A stretch of DNA of 64,000 nucleotides from positions 26,122,501 through 26,186,500 of the forward strand of contig CM038908.1 in NCBI GenBank assembly GCA_021904315.1. The letters run 5' to 3'. Below are positions 12,558 through 25,391 of the stretch, piece after piece (positions within the stretch are counted from its first letter, which is position 1; each line of letters begins with the position of its first letter). The notes under the pieces were generated by a model that had not been told where the DNA came from, ran no database searches, and was given only the letters and a program-made list of their open reading frames with translations. This DNA is from Sphagnum magellanicum (Eukaryota; Streptophyta; Sphagnopsida; Sphagnales; Sphagnaceae). A program made the translations under genes and the position numbers.

Positions 12558-14186
12558 GGATCCAAGCATGGTAAAATGAACCAAAAAGTACATCTGCCCA
12601 AATCCAAATTTTAAATACGGCAGTGTTTCAACATAAACATAACAAAATAAGTTCAATTTTTAGAAAAAAATTCATTATGGAAGCTTCCATGTTTCCGTTG
12701 AATTTTTATGAGTTGAATATAAAATTTGAAAACTTTTGTACAATAAAAGTAGATAACAAATAGGAATGAAACTAATAGATTAATATTGCAGTTCATTCCT
12801 ACTTCTACAATAAATGCTAATATATTTTTATTCTACCTTAAAAAAATTCAAAGTGCATTGATATATTTAGCATGTCGTTGACTTAAAAATAAAATAAATC
12901 CAATATTTAATCTACTTTGTAACTTGTGACATCTACTTAATTTTGATGAATATATACAAACTTATTTTAAACATCTAGTTTTTAAATATAGTTGTAGTAA
13001 AGTCAAAGAACTTCATATAATTAAACATTAAAATATATAATTTTAAAAATTCACTATACAAAGCTTTACTTGATGGACATTTTCCATTTACATTGCAAGG
13101 TAATTCTTTAATCTACTTTATCATGCTTTTGTCCAAGGACAAGATTGCCCAAGATGAAATATAATGGATTCAAAAGTGGAGAATTTCTAGTTAATAGCAC
13201 TATTTGTAACCAATAAAAATATGCTCGAAACAAATATTTAGATATATATCCATGTAAATTGAAATCCACTAAATATTATGCAATACATTAAGAGATGAAC
13301 CTATTTAACTAAATTCCTAAGATGGCAATATACTTGAAATTTTTGAGTTACAATTCATGAATGTGAAAACTCAATACTTTTTATTCATGTTAATACTAAG
13401 TGTGGATTTGTAAAGCATGTTGAAAATATTTTAAAAAGAAAGTTCATACAAGATCTTATTAAACTTTAAAAAAACATGTTAATGTCACATTTTAGACATT
13501 CAGATATTTCTAATTTATTCAATGTTAAAGGGTTTCACATACTTTCTAGCTTACAAAGTTAACATTTTCAATTTTTTGCATTGTTGAGATTACTTTTCAT
13601 AGAATACTTTCCATGTGTAGGCTTAATAAGTACTTTTTATCTTAAGTTAAACAATTGTGAATAAGCCCCTCAACCAAGTTGTTTTCTAGATTTATCACAT
13701 ATGTAGATGATTTTATATATGGTGTAAACCTGTGCTAAGGTCCCAAGGTTCAACATTAAAAGTAGTACCGAGCCTATGAGTCTAGCACAATAGAAAAATT
13801 GTCTAATATATTATTCAAATTCAACAGAGCTAGTACTTGAAAAGCTCACGAATGTTTGATAACTCAGTGTTGGCAAGCTTCACATCAAGGATAAAATTAC
13901 CAGGCCAAAGTTAAATGTAAATCTGTTACCATATGGAACTCTACTAAGTTATGATCCTTGAACTACATCAAACCATGTAATTACGTTATTTTAATCACTC
14001 ATGCAAGGAGAATCTATTCAAATGATCTAGATGGTTAAATTACATGATCAGGATCATGTCTAAAACACCACGCCAAAGCCAAAGTTGACTGTAAAAATCT
14101 GTGAGCACATGAAACAATACCTAATTTCAGCTTGTACTCTTAAACTAGACTCTTTGATGCAGAGCTTGGAATACTTTGCAGTCTAG

Positions 14187-15446
14187 TTAATTACCCCAGT
14201 ATGGAGGGACAGAGGCTTCAAGTAAGTTGAGATCTGTGGCATTAGATATTCCCAGAGATGACTCCAGCACTGCAGCGGAGATGTTGCTCAACAGCAACTG
14301 GTTTGTTGCAACCAAGAATCCAGGAGATTGCGAATTCAGACTGTTGAAGCTGATTGCAGGTCCAGTACCCACGTTGATTTGGAAATGGAGAGTGCCCTTC
14401 GGGAAGATGTAGATGTCTCCCTTTTGCAAGGTTTCTGCGTATAGCACACCGTCGAAGCTAACGAAGCCTGTGAAAATGGAGCCTTGCACCACGAACAATG
14501 TCTCACTAGATAAGGGATGGGTATGGGGAGGAACAACTCCACCGATTCCGAAGTCCAGTCGGACATGGGAGATGCCGAGTGTGTTGAGAGCTGGGTACTC
14601 CAACACAGTTGCAAATGATGGGTAGGCGTTTGTACCGGTGACAGAGACGTTCCCTGAAATTATACCAAATGCAGCAGGCAAAGAAAATTTCGTTCAGGAA
14701 TATAAGAATCTTTGTCCTAGATCAGTGAAACTTTCCAACTCCTACAAAGGAATAACTTAACAAGGATAATTCGCTCAAGAAGAAGGTATCAATTTGTGGA
14801 ATAAAAATATATACTTTTTCTACGATGAACATAAGAAGGTACTCAGTCTATAAAGAAAGCTACGGCTGTTCCTATCCCGTTCCTGCCAACCTGCGCTTTC
14901 TGGGTTTTCACATATTGCGGAACAGCCTTTGAGCGCTTTCAACTTATCGCGCATTCCTGAGGCAGGTTATAGAAGTTTCGCTACTGTTCAGACGTAGAGA
15001 AGGCTAATGGATGATGGTAAACGGAAATTCCAAATGTGACTTCCTACACGTTCTAGTGGTGAATCATTGAAGCATAGAGCTGTAAGCAGTCTGTTTTCCC
15101 AGTCGACTCAGAACGCGATGAAACAAGTAGCCTACGAACGTGCAATTAAGATCTTTGACGATGAGACGACGTCCATTATGCCAAGTTCAAGTTTGAGGAT
15201 CGAACCAGCCGTCCGGAAGTCCGTGAAGAGAAAGTCTTTGGACGTAACATTCGCGCGGTCCTTGCAAGGAAATCCGTTGACACGTGGAGCGCTCGGCGAC
15301 AGATCTGCCACGCAGAAATCCTGCAATGGATCCGGATCTGCGGCTTGCACCATTACTGCACCAGCCACTAACGCCATGCATACAAACGCGACGATTGTCT
15401 GCCAAGCCTGGCGAGATCCTACACCAGAACGAATGCTGTAAGTCAT
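14187..15446 (-). CDS. Germin-like protein GLP-A (2 exons)
   Basis: Secreted cupin of the germin-like family, expected in the apoplast; family members bind Mn and may act as superoxide dismutase, oxalate oxidase or structural proteins, and the activity here is not inferable. Exon 1 is 15,206-15,446 and exon 2 is 14,187-14,653, with a 552-bp GT-AG intron splitting Gly81; 235 residues. A signal peptide (about 1-35) has hydrophobic core IVAFVCMALVAGAVMV. Cys45 and Cys61 match the family disulfide. Germin box 1 (PPHTHP plus SSE) supplies His124, His126 and Glu131; box 2 (FPKGTLHFQINVG) supplies His170. Sequons occur at NVT66 and NVS82. An in-frame ATG at 15,644 was rejected because it lies only 12 nt below the TATA box and GLP-B has a stop in that extension. 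Confidence 0.93.
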
Positions 15447-15655
15447 GATGGCTGCTTGAGTTATGAAACTTTCAGCTGTAGAGCTTCGGGTGGAAAATTG
15501 GAACAGTCTGGTACGACTGAGTGAACTTTGTTCTAACTTCTGCGTAATATAACTGTGCCCAACAAGCTGGACGAGAATGAGAGTACTAGAGGTGCAGGCT
15601 GTGAGGATGGAATACTGGTGGTGCTTGATTGTTGAAATGACCACTAATGTAACAG

Positions 15656-15662
15656 TTTTATA
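15656..15662 (-). promoter_or_regulatory. TATA box of GLP-A
   Basis: TATAAAA on the minus strand, within agtataaaactg. Its near edge is 210 nt upstream of the GLP-A start codon, the same distance as in GLP-B and GLP-D. The expected transcription start about 30 nt downstream would give a ~180-nt leader. Confidence 0.7.
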
Positions 15663-16641
15663 CTAAACTTCGCGTGCGTTCCAGGAATCTGACACAATTG
15701 TCACGAGTCCAGCTGAATTCAATCAGGTGCACCTGCCTTGTGGATGCAGGTAGTCACGACATGGGCAGTTGGCAGATCGTCAGTTCTAGGGAAATTCCAA
15801 TGGGCAGCGAGATCCGAGAAGCTGCGAATATCTTGGAACCCACCAAGGACTCCTTGATGTGAAATTCTTACCGTGGATCTTCACTTGTGAATTTGTTTCT
15901 GTTTGGTTGGGCTTTCTGAAATCTGTCGAAGGGCGAAGAGCGGAGGCGATAAGAGCGTCGAAAAGAAAAAGTTCGTTTCAGATATCAACAAAAATTCCAT
16001 TTCATATTTTATAGAAGGTCCCAAGTGGGTGCGTCAGGCTACTGTCGGCCAATCAGAAAGCATTCCCAGGTTTTCATTTATGTTTCTAATTGACAGCACT
16101 GAAGATGATTTAGTGAATTGAAAGGGACTTCCGCGCATTCTCAACGCGAAAGTTCCACCATTGAAATAAAAAAATCTTTAGTAGTTTATGCTGGCGAATG
16201 CGCTGTTGCAATTGACCTCCTGGAAATGCTATTCTACTGCTCTTCAGGCTAATTTTGGGAGGCCCTGAGGAGCACGCCTTCCCTTCCCCCTCTACTACTA
16301 AAGGTGATTTGACCACATGGTCACCTTAGAAATTCAGTCGATAGGTGAAACCTTGTTGTTGTTGTTGTTTTTCTTTTTTTGGGTGACTTGAAAATGCCAA
16401 AGAAATTCCAAATGCACTTTAAGATAGGCTTGGCCGCACCCATGTTCTCATGTTGAAAAATCATCGACAGAGCTTCGCCTAATCAGAACGTTTAATTCCT
16501 TTTCCGATTACTTCAGAATATTCAGAGTGTGCCCAGACTTAGTCATGGGTCTCGTAACTTGTGACCATTGAGAGTATTGTAAATGTCATAGCTGTGGGGT
16601 TTGCTACCTCTAGACTCCCACCGCTTTCCTTTCATGGATGA

Positions 16642-17334
16642 CGAGTGTGAACCCCGTGCCTAATGCACAGGTGTGTGCCACCTAGGATGCCACCTAGGTA
16701 CTTCAGTTACCCACTTAACCCCACCTTGGGGTTACACCCCTCTGTGGAGTCCAGCAAAATCTGGCATGGGGCCTTCTGCTTCACAGAATGGACCATTTTG
16801 AAGGAGTGAAATGCCTTGTGGCCATGGAAACTGAATTAAATTGCTATTAGGTGCTCACCCAAGGCTTTGCTGGGAGCTAGAAGGATTTTTTTTTTCATTT
16901 TTCTCTCGTTCCCAATGTGTTCCCTTTAAGTTCTCAATGGGTTCTCAATATGTTGCCCAAGTTCCCAATGTATTCCCCAACATATTCTCCATAGCATCTC
17001 ACTTTAATCCCATACCATCCTCATCCTGACGCCCGGAGAAACACAGGGCCTGGGTGGTTGGGGCTGCAATTATTATAAGCCCGGGCGCTTCACCTTTACT
17101 GCCATACAACTGCTGCTCCATTCCGTTCAAGAGCGCGCCTGCTCTTTTGTTACACCTTTTCCTCCCTTCCCCAAGAAGCTAAACTGTTAGCATGTGCAAG
17201 TCTTGCTATATTTAGCTACTGTCCTTCCAGGTTAAGGGGAAGCTTCACGACGTCCTCGCTATATTTAGCTACTGTCCGTAGCCACTGTCCGTCCGGAGTC
17301 AGGGGAAGGAACTTTCTTCCTTTACAATATATAA
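16642..17334 (-). mobile_element. Helitron-like insertion 1 (693 bp, non-autonomous)
   Basis: The insertion is absent from the paralogous sites at ~26,350 and ~62,800, where the host reads ggatga/ttaccg. It lies exactly between A and T with no target-site duplication. Read on the minus strand it starts TTATATATTGTAAAG and ends GTTCACACTCG. A 7-bp GC-rich hairpin (CCTGTGC/GCACGGG, loop 5) lies about 11 nt before the 3' end. These are Helitron-style features, though the 3' end is CTCG rather than CTRR. The plus strand carries the word tagctactgtccgt, also found in the insertion at 31,050-32,077. No Rep/helicase is present. Confidence 0.6.
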
Positions 17335-20104
17335 TTACTGCTCAGATATTTTATCTGTGGTTGATAGGTGAAGGATGTCTGCTATTTCTGTTCTTGAATA
17401 TGGCAATTCATCAAATTTTGCCTGGGCAAGCTAATGAATCATGACAACATAGAGAACCGTGACATTTTTCTTAAATCTTTCTTTCCCTCCTCCTTTTGTC
17501 TCCTTTCCTTGTTTTTCCCACTCTTTTTCCTTGAATAAAGTCTTGCACCTTCACATCCTACCAAGGCAAAAATTATTCACGTGTCAATTGACTGTGCCTG
17601 CAATCAGGTTTCTAATGTCTGCTACCTAACATAGCATGATTCACATTAATTAGTTCATGGGTGAAGAAACTTCCTCAGTGGAAGGAGTGTTTTCTTTTCA
17701 TTTTTTTAATGTCAAAATTTTAGATAAATATAAACCAAAAAACAGCAAACTTAGTGGAATTTAGACTTGAAAAATAAATTCCAAAATTTTCCCAATTTCT
17801 TAGTGGAAAAATGGCAAAGTCTCACTTGGAACTTCCACTTGGTCTTTTCTGAACCAAACTAACTCTTGGGTAATGCGTGAAGATCCATGCACTTTTTGGA
17901 AAGTACCATGTGAATTACACACCAGAGACAATCGTCATAAAGTTTCTCAGCCATAACAGCTCTACAAAACAGGACTTTGGCAAGCTGAGGGCTTTCTTGC
18001 GTTCCTTAAAAATAGCAAGGCTTGATTTTCGGTAGGAAATTTCATGCCTTGGGCAGGTGAAACTGGCAGGTGGAACCAACAGCCAACTGCTGGTCGCACC
18101 TAGGAAAAAACCTAAAATTGCCTGAACAGGACCCCAAAACCGGTTGCTGTTACAACACTAATTTGACACCGACTCGCCAGCCACGTTAAAAGTTAGAACC
18201 CTAATCTGCTTCAAATTATGGAAAATGAAACTGGAAGGAGCTCATTTTCACTTCGAGTGTGGGCTAAGCAAGTTGTGCACTTGACCTAAATTTGACCTTC
18301 ATTGGATTGATGTAGTCCAATTATTTATATTTAAAAAATCGTGTGCACACAACATCTTGTAATGTTGTAGGTATGTTCAAGTTCACTACCTTTTTTTACC
18401 TTACCTAGTTGAATTTGGAACAACATTTTTGAGACAATTACAAGAATTTTTTACTGATCACCAATAAACAAGCACAAACCCATGGGAGAAATCTGTAATG
18501 GACATGTTCATTGTTGCAAAAAGTCGCAGTATTCTAGATTTATTGTCCTATAAGTCGTACATGTTAAGAGCTTTTATCTTAGGTTGAAAAGAAAATGTAA
18601 GATATAGGACTAATTTCCTTTCAGTTCAAAATCTTGAAATCCTCAAATACAAGCTTGGTTGAAGCCTAAGTATGCACATATGACAACCTATGAACCTTCA
18701 ACACAAGAACTGACACATGGAAGGCATTGATGTACATATATTTTGACATGGGAGATGATACTGACATGAACATCCCATGGAAATTTGGAGCCTGTATCAC
18801 ATCAATTTGGACAAGCCTGATCTGAATGAAAGATATTTTGCTCCTGATGGCATTCAATTTTTAAATGGATGACACAGGAATGTAGGAAAGATATTGTTAT
18901 TTGGACCACTTGTCACTTGCCACCTAAAGCGACAATTATCCAAACAAATTGTGAACACTAACAGTTTGTTGACAAATATATAATGTGTGGAGGAGGAGAA
19001 GCATGTAATAACTGGTGTTGGCAGGTCTATGACGAAACTATGATTCTGAAAAATTAATTAGAATTGTCTTGGTTCCAGTTTGGAGAATTAGTCGAGGTTC
19101 AGATCTCATTCTTAGTTCTTACTAACTTGGACTGGAACCAGCAGTTAACTACTGGTTTTAGTTCCTTTAATTTTAGGAAAAGATATTTCCTAGTTCTGGT
19201 TCCACATATGCATAGATAAATTTGGGAAATTTTGGTTCTGTGTCTGATTCTTAAAAGAACAAAATTTGATTCTGATTTTTGCCAACTAAATCAGACCTGG
19301 TTCTTACCAACCGGAATGGCAACTGGTGCTTCTTATGCACCAAAGCAGGCACCTGCCCAACACTGGCATTAACAATGTTGTGTGAGTTTTAGAACACATG
19401 AAAATGGCACATGCAACATGTCTTGTCCCACCATAACTTCAAAGGGAGAATGGATCTCAATGCAATTATTTGTAAAGTACCCCTGAGGGTACTGGGCCCC
19501 AGTTTTGCTGAAATTGAGGATAAAATGAGAGACCACGGTGAAAACAGAAGACAGAGAAAAAAAAAAGGACCAAACTAGTTTTCAGACCTAAATTGGTGCT
19601 CTTAGATCAAGCGTTGTCCAAACAAGATCCTGCAAATCTTCTGAAAAATGAACACAAGTGTACAAATAATATGGAAAAGGCACCATTGTCCAGACAATTA
19701 CTAATTATGGTCAAAGAGCAGGCATTTCTTTTTCCTAATTTGCTACACTCCCAACTCGTGAGGTTGGAAGTGATTAAAATGGTTGAGTAGCATTCTTTGT
19801 TGATTTGAAACCAAGGGTTTAAGCATGGGTTGAGCGATGGAAATAGTATTTATTTTATTTTGCTTATAACAATTTACTACTATTTTATGTTTCCATAAAT
19901 GAGAGTATAGCCCAATTTGCCAAATTTCTGAAAATAATTAAAACGTGAATTGAATACCAAAAACCATTGTCCCACATGATAGTTAAATTTCAGATTTTTT
20001 TCTGGGACAAACAATAATTTACTTAAATATAAAGTTGAACCGAAATATTTTTTTCTCAGATAATTGAGTCACTGCTTACATCATCAGGATCAGTGTTATT
20101 TTTC

Positions 20105-20163
20105 CTGGCGAATTGGAGTTAAAGACTCTTGTTGTGGTTTGTTGTGCCTCTGCAGAGGAAGGC
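20105..20163. other. Segment inverted relative to its duplicate
   Basis: After CTGGCGAA this copy reads ttggagttaaagactcttgt onward. That matches the reverse complement of 32,749-32,827 in the sister copy, whereas sequence on both outer sides matches directly. The sister segment is bounded by CTGGCGAA and TTCGCCAG. The right-hand inverted repeat has been lost here. Confidence 0.7.
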
Positions 20164-20192
20164 TAATAAATCCTGTATGAGGGCAGGTTGCA

Positions 20193-20267
20193 TCCAGCGA
20201 CTAACGCTGATACAAATGCGACAATTATCCGCCAAGCGTGGCAAGAGCCCACACCGGAACGAATACA
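20193..20267 (-). pseudogene. GLP remnant, signal-peptide part of exon 1 only
   Basis: The minus strand encodes IRSGVGSCHAWRIIVAFV, closest to residues 5-22 of GLP-C, then SALVAG. The ATG and everything downstream (rest of exon 1, intron, exon 2) are missing. At the 3' breakpoint TCCAG is shared with both flanks of the missing ~1,061 bp in the sister copy (32,857-32,861 and 33,918-33,922), indicating a microhomology deletion. Confidence 0.85.
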
Positions 20268-20319
20268 GTTTTCTGAAAGCGGAATATTCTGTTGCAAATT
20301 CCCTGTTTTTGAGGAAAAA

Positions 20320-20357
20320 ATCGCCAAAAAGCGACAGAAAACTGGTTTTTTGGCGAT
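20320..20357. other. 11-bp-stem hairpin
   Basis: ATCGCCAAAAA and TTTTTGGCGAT are perfect complements separated by about 16 nt. The hairpin lies in the ~220-bp stretch after the GLP remnant that is not shared with the sister duplicate. Confidence 0.6.
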
Positions 20358-23300
20358 GGTGTCGCCACATTTATACCTACTGGCTACAGTTTTCAGAATT
20401 TCTTGAAATAAATTCGCCAGTTAAGTAGAAATCTGCGTAGAAATCTGCCTAGGGATGCTCGCCACGCTGCAGGAAATTGAAAAAAAAAACACTGGAGCGG
20501 AAGCGATAAGAGCATGTGGAAGGTGAACCCCGTACCCCAGAACCAAAATACAATTCGCAAATGTAAGGAGCCGGCTTCAAATATCATTAAAGGAAAGTGC
20601 AGCCTGAAATTCTGTGCGCTCAAATATTCACGTTTAACATGGTGTCCAAAAATACTCCCAAATGAGAGCATTCGAAGAAACCACTTGGAACTGTTGCTAA
20701 GTATATTACTTCTGGTCAAAACTTATACGTTCGTCCTTTTCTGCACTGTACTTTATTTAGCAACTGACTTTGGGGACATCCCCACTCATCATGACGCTTG
20801 ATTTGCGCTTTGCTTTAATTAACATCTCTTTTCTGAGAAAAACTGGTGTGGGTACCCGATGAGGCCAATGTGCTAGCCACAATAGCCACAGCAGCTGCTG
20901 TCCCTCCCTCAATAGCCAGGGTTATGTGAACTCTTAGGGGATGTTTCTTTCTTTTAAATAATGAATTCACCACAGAGGAGGTCAAACTAAGGGCGGTGAC
21001 CAGGAGGCAATGGTTTTCAACGTCCTGGATGCACTGTCCTGCGTCTGTGAAAAAATATTTAATTAAGAAATGGTCCTATGGGTGTTGTGGAAGGGTGTCC
21101 TGGCTATTGTTGCACGGCCAGCAGCTGCCATGGCTGTTGTGACCATAGCATTTAATAGTCATCACCCAAGCGATGTTCTCCCACGATCGCCCCTGTACGG
21201 TGCATTCACCTGGCCTTGTCACGCTTGATTTGCAAGTCTTGTTTTATTGAACATCTCTTTTCTCAGAAACTAGGGATTTTGCGCACAAGTGGGTTCTATG
21301 TACCCTTCCAAGTCCTTTTTTTGTCCTATGAACCACGTAGACCTTAAATGTCTCCTTAAGTAGCCCCATTAAGTAATCTCCTTAGTATCCCATAAACTAG
21401 GTAGGTCTTAGATGTCTTCTTCGATAGCCCTTTAAGTACATTTTATGTAACCTTTTAAATAGTTTTTATTTTTCTCATAATCTAGATAGGTGTGTCCTTG
21501 AATTATTTAAGCAGTCTCTTAAATGTCAATCCTTAAATTATTATTAAGTATCTCAAGGCTCAATCACGATTGGGGTTTTAAATAAGAGTGTTTTACTGAA
21601 AAAGGATTACACAGGACAATTTTAAATTTTCATAGTGTTTCATATATATTACAAATATATGGTGTATATATTGTATTTTGATGTTTTAAGAATTTTTTTT
21701 AAAAAAAAATTCAATAATTATTTGATGTTGTATAAAAATCTATACGGGTCTTTGATGAATTTATGTTCAATTGTCCATATTACAATTTTATTAAGTGAAT
21801 GCAAAAGGAATACATAAAATAATGCAATTGATTTTGAACTTTATTAACAAGAAAAAAATGTTTTCTTTTATGCAATTATATATTCATTAGATCAATTTGA
21901 TGAAAAAATAAATCACCAAAAACTACAAAGGAATACAAGGGAAATTATTTTTCTAATCAAATCATTTGACTAGTTTTTAAATTCATTAAGTTCAAAATTT
22001 CTATCACTAAATGCAAGTCACATGTATCAGAAATAATCATGCAAAATAATATGTTTAATTCATTTTAATATTTTTTGCATGTTTTTTAATAAACAAAAAT
22101 ATTCATGCACAATTATGTACATATATAAAAAACCACCAACACATGAGTTATGTTATTTTGAATTATTCAAATTTTCTTACTTAAATTTATTTCATTATTT
22201 GTAAAGTATTGAGGCAATATGATAAGTAGATCTCAAATCAAAAAGAGTCTGGTTTCAAATTAGATACAATGGATTCAAAAGTGGAGAATTTCTAGTTAAT
22301 AGCACTAAATGTAACCAATAAAATATGCAAAACATATATTTATGCATGTAAATTGCAATTCACTTAATATTACATGTAGTCTATTAACAGATGGACCTTT
22401 TTAACTAAATTCTTAAGATCACAATATACTTGGAATTTTTGAATTACAATTCATGGATGTGAAAAATCAATACTTTTTAGTCATGCGAATACTAAGTGTG
22501 GACTTGTAAAGCATGTTGAAAATATTTTTAAAAGAACATTAATACAAGATCTATTAAACTTTTAAAAAACATGTCAATGTCACATTTGACACATTCAGAT
22601 ATTTCTAAAATTCAATGTCAAATTGTTTCACATGCCTTCTAGCTTACAAAGTTGACAATTTCAGTTTTTTGCATTGTTGAGATTACTTTCTGTAGAATAC
22701 TTTTCCATGTTTGGGCTTAATAAGCAGTACTTTTTATCTTAGGTTGAGCAACTATGAATAAGCCCCTCAACTAAGTTGTTTTCTAGATTTATCACATGTG
22801 TACATGGTTTTATATATGGTGTAAACCTGTGCCAAGGTCCCAAGGTTCAACATTAAAATTAGTACCAAGCCTATGAGTCTAGCACACTTGAAAACTTGCC
22901 TAATATATTATTCAAATTCAACAGAGCTAATACTTGAAAAGCTCAAGGATGTTTGATAACTCAATGTTGGCAAGCTTCACATCACTTGGATAAAATTACA
23001 TGTAAGACAAAAACCATCAACATGAAGATTTTTGAGGCAAGGATAAGAGATCTCATGTATCCAACCTTTTTTTTTATTGGCATAATTTTGCCAAAAAACC
23101 AAATGAAAACTCAAAATTTCAAAAATGAAGAGCTTTTCCAAAGTGAGAGAAAAAAGAAAAAAATAGCCAGATTTCTACATTTGGTTTTCAGTATGTAGGC
23201 AGAAAGGGTGATTCAAGATTTGTGCTTCATATCAAGTGTATAGCCAGATTTGATAAGTAATCTTCCTAGATGATGATTGTCACTTTTTCTACAGCTTCCA

Positions 23301-23896
23301 ATTGATGTTTTCAGAAATATAGAGAATAAGCGACAGAATATCTCCCATTTCCTTTTTTTTAAACCCAAATTCGCCAAAAAATAAACGCTGTTTATTAATT
23401 AAAAAATACTATTAATTTATGCATCTATACATGTAAAGTAATGTCCAAGCGAATTTAGGAATACATGAAAACACAATTGAGCACACAAAAAAATCAAAGA
23501 ATTGTCCCATATAATAGATTTCAAAAATATCCTGGACTACACAAGAATCTATTCCTATTAATATTAATATATGACTGAACTAGATATTAATCAGGATGTT
23601 TGATATAAAACCACGCCAAAGTTAAATGTAAATCTGTCACCATATGGAACTCTACTAAGTTATGATCCTTGAACTACATCAAACCATGTAGTTACACTAT
23701 TTTAATCACTCATGCAAGGAGAATCTATTCAAATGATCTAGATGGTTAATTACATGATCAGGATCATGTCTAAAACACCAGGCCAAAGCCGAAGTTGAAT
23801 ATAAAAATCTGTGAGCACATGAAGCAATACCTAATTTCAGTTTGTACTCTTAAACTAGATTCTTTGATGCAGAGCTTGGAATATTTTGCAGCCTAG

Positions 23897-25175
23897 TTAA
23901 TTACCCCAGTATGGAGGGACAGAGGCTTCAAGTAAGTTGAGATCTGTGGCATTAGATATTCCCAGAGATGACTCCAGCACTGCAGCGGGGATGTTGCTCA
24001 GCAGCAGCTGGTTTGCTGCAACCAAGAATCCAGGAGATTGCGAATTCAGACTGTTGAAGCTGATTGCAGGTCCAGTACCCACGTTGATTTGGAAATGGAG
24101 AGTGCCTTTTGGGAAGATGTAGATGTCTCCCTGTTGCAAGGTTTCTGCGTATAGCACACCGTCGAAGCTAATGAAGCCTGTGAAAATGGAGCCTTGCACC
24201 ACGAACAATGTCTCACTAGATAAGGGATGGGTATGGGGAGGAACAACTCCACCGATTCCGAAGTCCAGTCGGACATGGGAGATGCCGAGTGTGTTGAGAG
24301 CTGGGTACTCCAACACAGTTGCAAATGATGGGTAGGCGTTTGTACCGGTGACAGAGACGTTCCCTGAAATTATACCAAATGCAGCAGGCAAAAAAACTTT
24401 AGTTCAGGAATATAAGAATCTCTGTTCTAGATCAGTGAAACTTTCCAACTCCTACAAAGGAATAACTTAACAAGGATAATTCGCTCAAGAAGAAGGTATC
24501 AATTTGTGGAATAAAAATAAACCCTTTTTTCTACGATGAACATAAGAAGGTACTCAGTCTATAAAGAAAGCTACGGCTGTTCCTATCCCGTTCCTGCCAA
24601 CCTGGGCTTTCTGGGTTTTCAGGTTTTTCACATATTGCTTAACAGCCTTTGAGCACTTTTAACTTATCGCGCATTCTTGAGGCAGCTTGGAGCGGTTATA
24701 GAAGTTCCGCTACTGTTCAGACGTAGAGAAGCCTAATGGATGATGGTAAATGGAAATTCCAATTGTGACTTCATACACGTTCTAGTGGTGAATCATTGAA
24801 GCATGGAGCTGTAATCAAAGTGTTTTCACAGTCGAGTCAGAACGCGATGAAACAAGTAGCCTACGAGCATGCAATTAAGATCTTTGACGATGAGACGACG
24901 TCCATTATGCCAAGTTCAAGTTTAAGGATCGAACCAGCCGTCCGGAAGTCCGTGAAGAGAAAGTCTTTGGACGTAACATTCGCGCGGTCCTTGCAAGGAA
25001 ATCCGTTGACACGTGGAGCGCTCGGCGACAGATCTGCCACGCAGAAATCCTGCAAGGGATCCGGATCCGCGGCTTGCACCATTACTGCACCAGCCACTAA
25101 CGCCATGCATACAAATGCGACGACTGTCTGCCAAGCCTGGCGAGAACCTACACCAGAACGAATGCTGTAAGTCAT
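23897..25175 (-). CDS. Germin-like protein GLP-B (2 exons)
   Basis: Paralogue of GLP-A with identical structure: exon 1 24,935-25,175, exon 2 23,897-24,363, 571-bp GT-AG intron, 235 residues. The signal peptide, the two disulfide cysteines, box 1 ligands (His-x-His and Glu) and box 2 histidine are all kept. Differences from GLP-A are few; exon 2 has GFISFDG, TLQQGD and SNIPAAV where A has GFVSFDG, TLQKGD and SNISAAV, so B lacks one N-glycosylation sequon near the C-terminus. The start is decided by an in-frame TAA in the leader (GCC TAA ACC) that removes the upstream ATG seen in A and D. Confidence 0.93.
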
Positions 25176-25384
25176 GATGGCTGCTTGAGTTATGAAAGTT
25201 GCAACTGTAGAGCTTCGGGTGGAAAATTGGAACAGTCTGGTACGACTGAGTGAACTTTGTTCTAACTTCTGCTTAATATAACTGTGCCCAACAAGCTGGA
25301 CGAGAATGAGAGTACTAGAGGTTTAGGCTGTTAGGATGGAGTACTGGTGGTGCTTGATTGTTGAAATGACCACTAATGTAACAG

Positions 25385-25391
25385 TTTTATA
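25385..25391 (-). promoter_or_regulatory. TATA box of GLP-B
   Basis: TATAAAA on the minus strand, 210 nt upstream of the GLP-B ATG. The surrounding ~250 bp is nearly identical to the GLP-A and GLP-D promoters, so the three genes probably share basal control. Confidence 0.7.

Larger units (their letters stand above)
13163..17664 (-). repeat. Segmental duplication unit 1, part a (carries GLP-A)
   Basis: Homologous to 22,268-~26,660 and 58,706-~63,160. It starts at aatggattcaaaagtggagaa and includes GLP-A with ~1 kb of 3' flank and ~2 kb of 5' flank. It ends at ggtg/aagaaac, where it is fused directly to the next block; units 2 and 3 instead continue into extra sequence there. A 693-bp insertion (16,642-17,334) is absent from the other two units. 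Confidence 0.85.
17665..22228 (-). repeat. Segmental duplication unit 1, part b (short-intron GLP side)
   Basis: Homologous to 29,095-36,405, from gaagaaacttcctcag to ggcaatatgataagta. Relative to that copy it lacks the 1,028-bp Helitron-like insertion, ~190 bp near 18,050, and nearly the whole GLP gene at ~20,193. No intact gene is present. Open frames here do not persist between the two copies, so they are not treated as coding. Confidence 0.85.

Noticed and set aside
14227-14625. Plus-strand and off-frame open frames overlapping GLP exon 2 (also in units 2 and 3 and GLP-C)
   Set aside because: They are antisense or out-of-frame shadows of the conserved germin exon and carry no family signal of their own.
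15444-15644. N-terminal extension of GLP-A (and of GLP-D to 61,816) from an upstream in-frame ATG
   Set aside because: The upstream ATG is 12 nt from the TATA box, so it lies before the likely transcription start. GLP-B has a stop in the same extension, and the downstream ATG gives a proper signal peptide.
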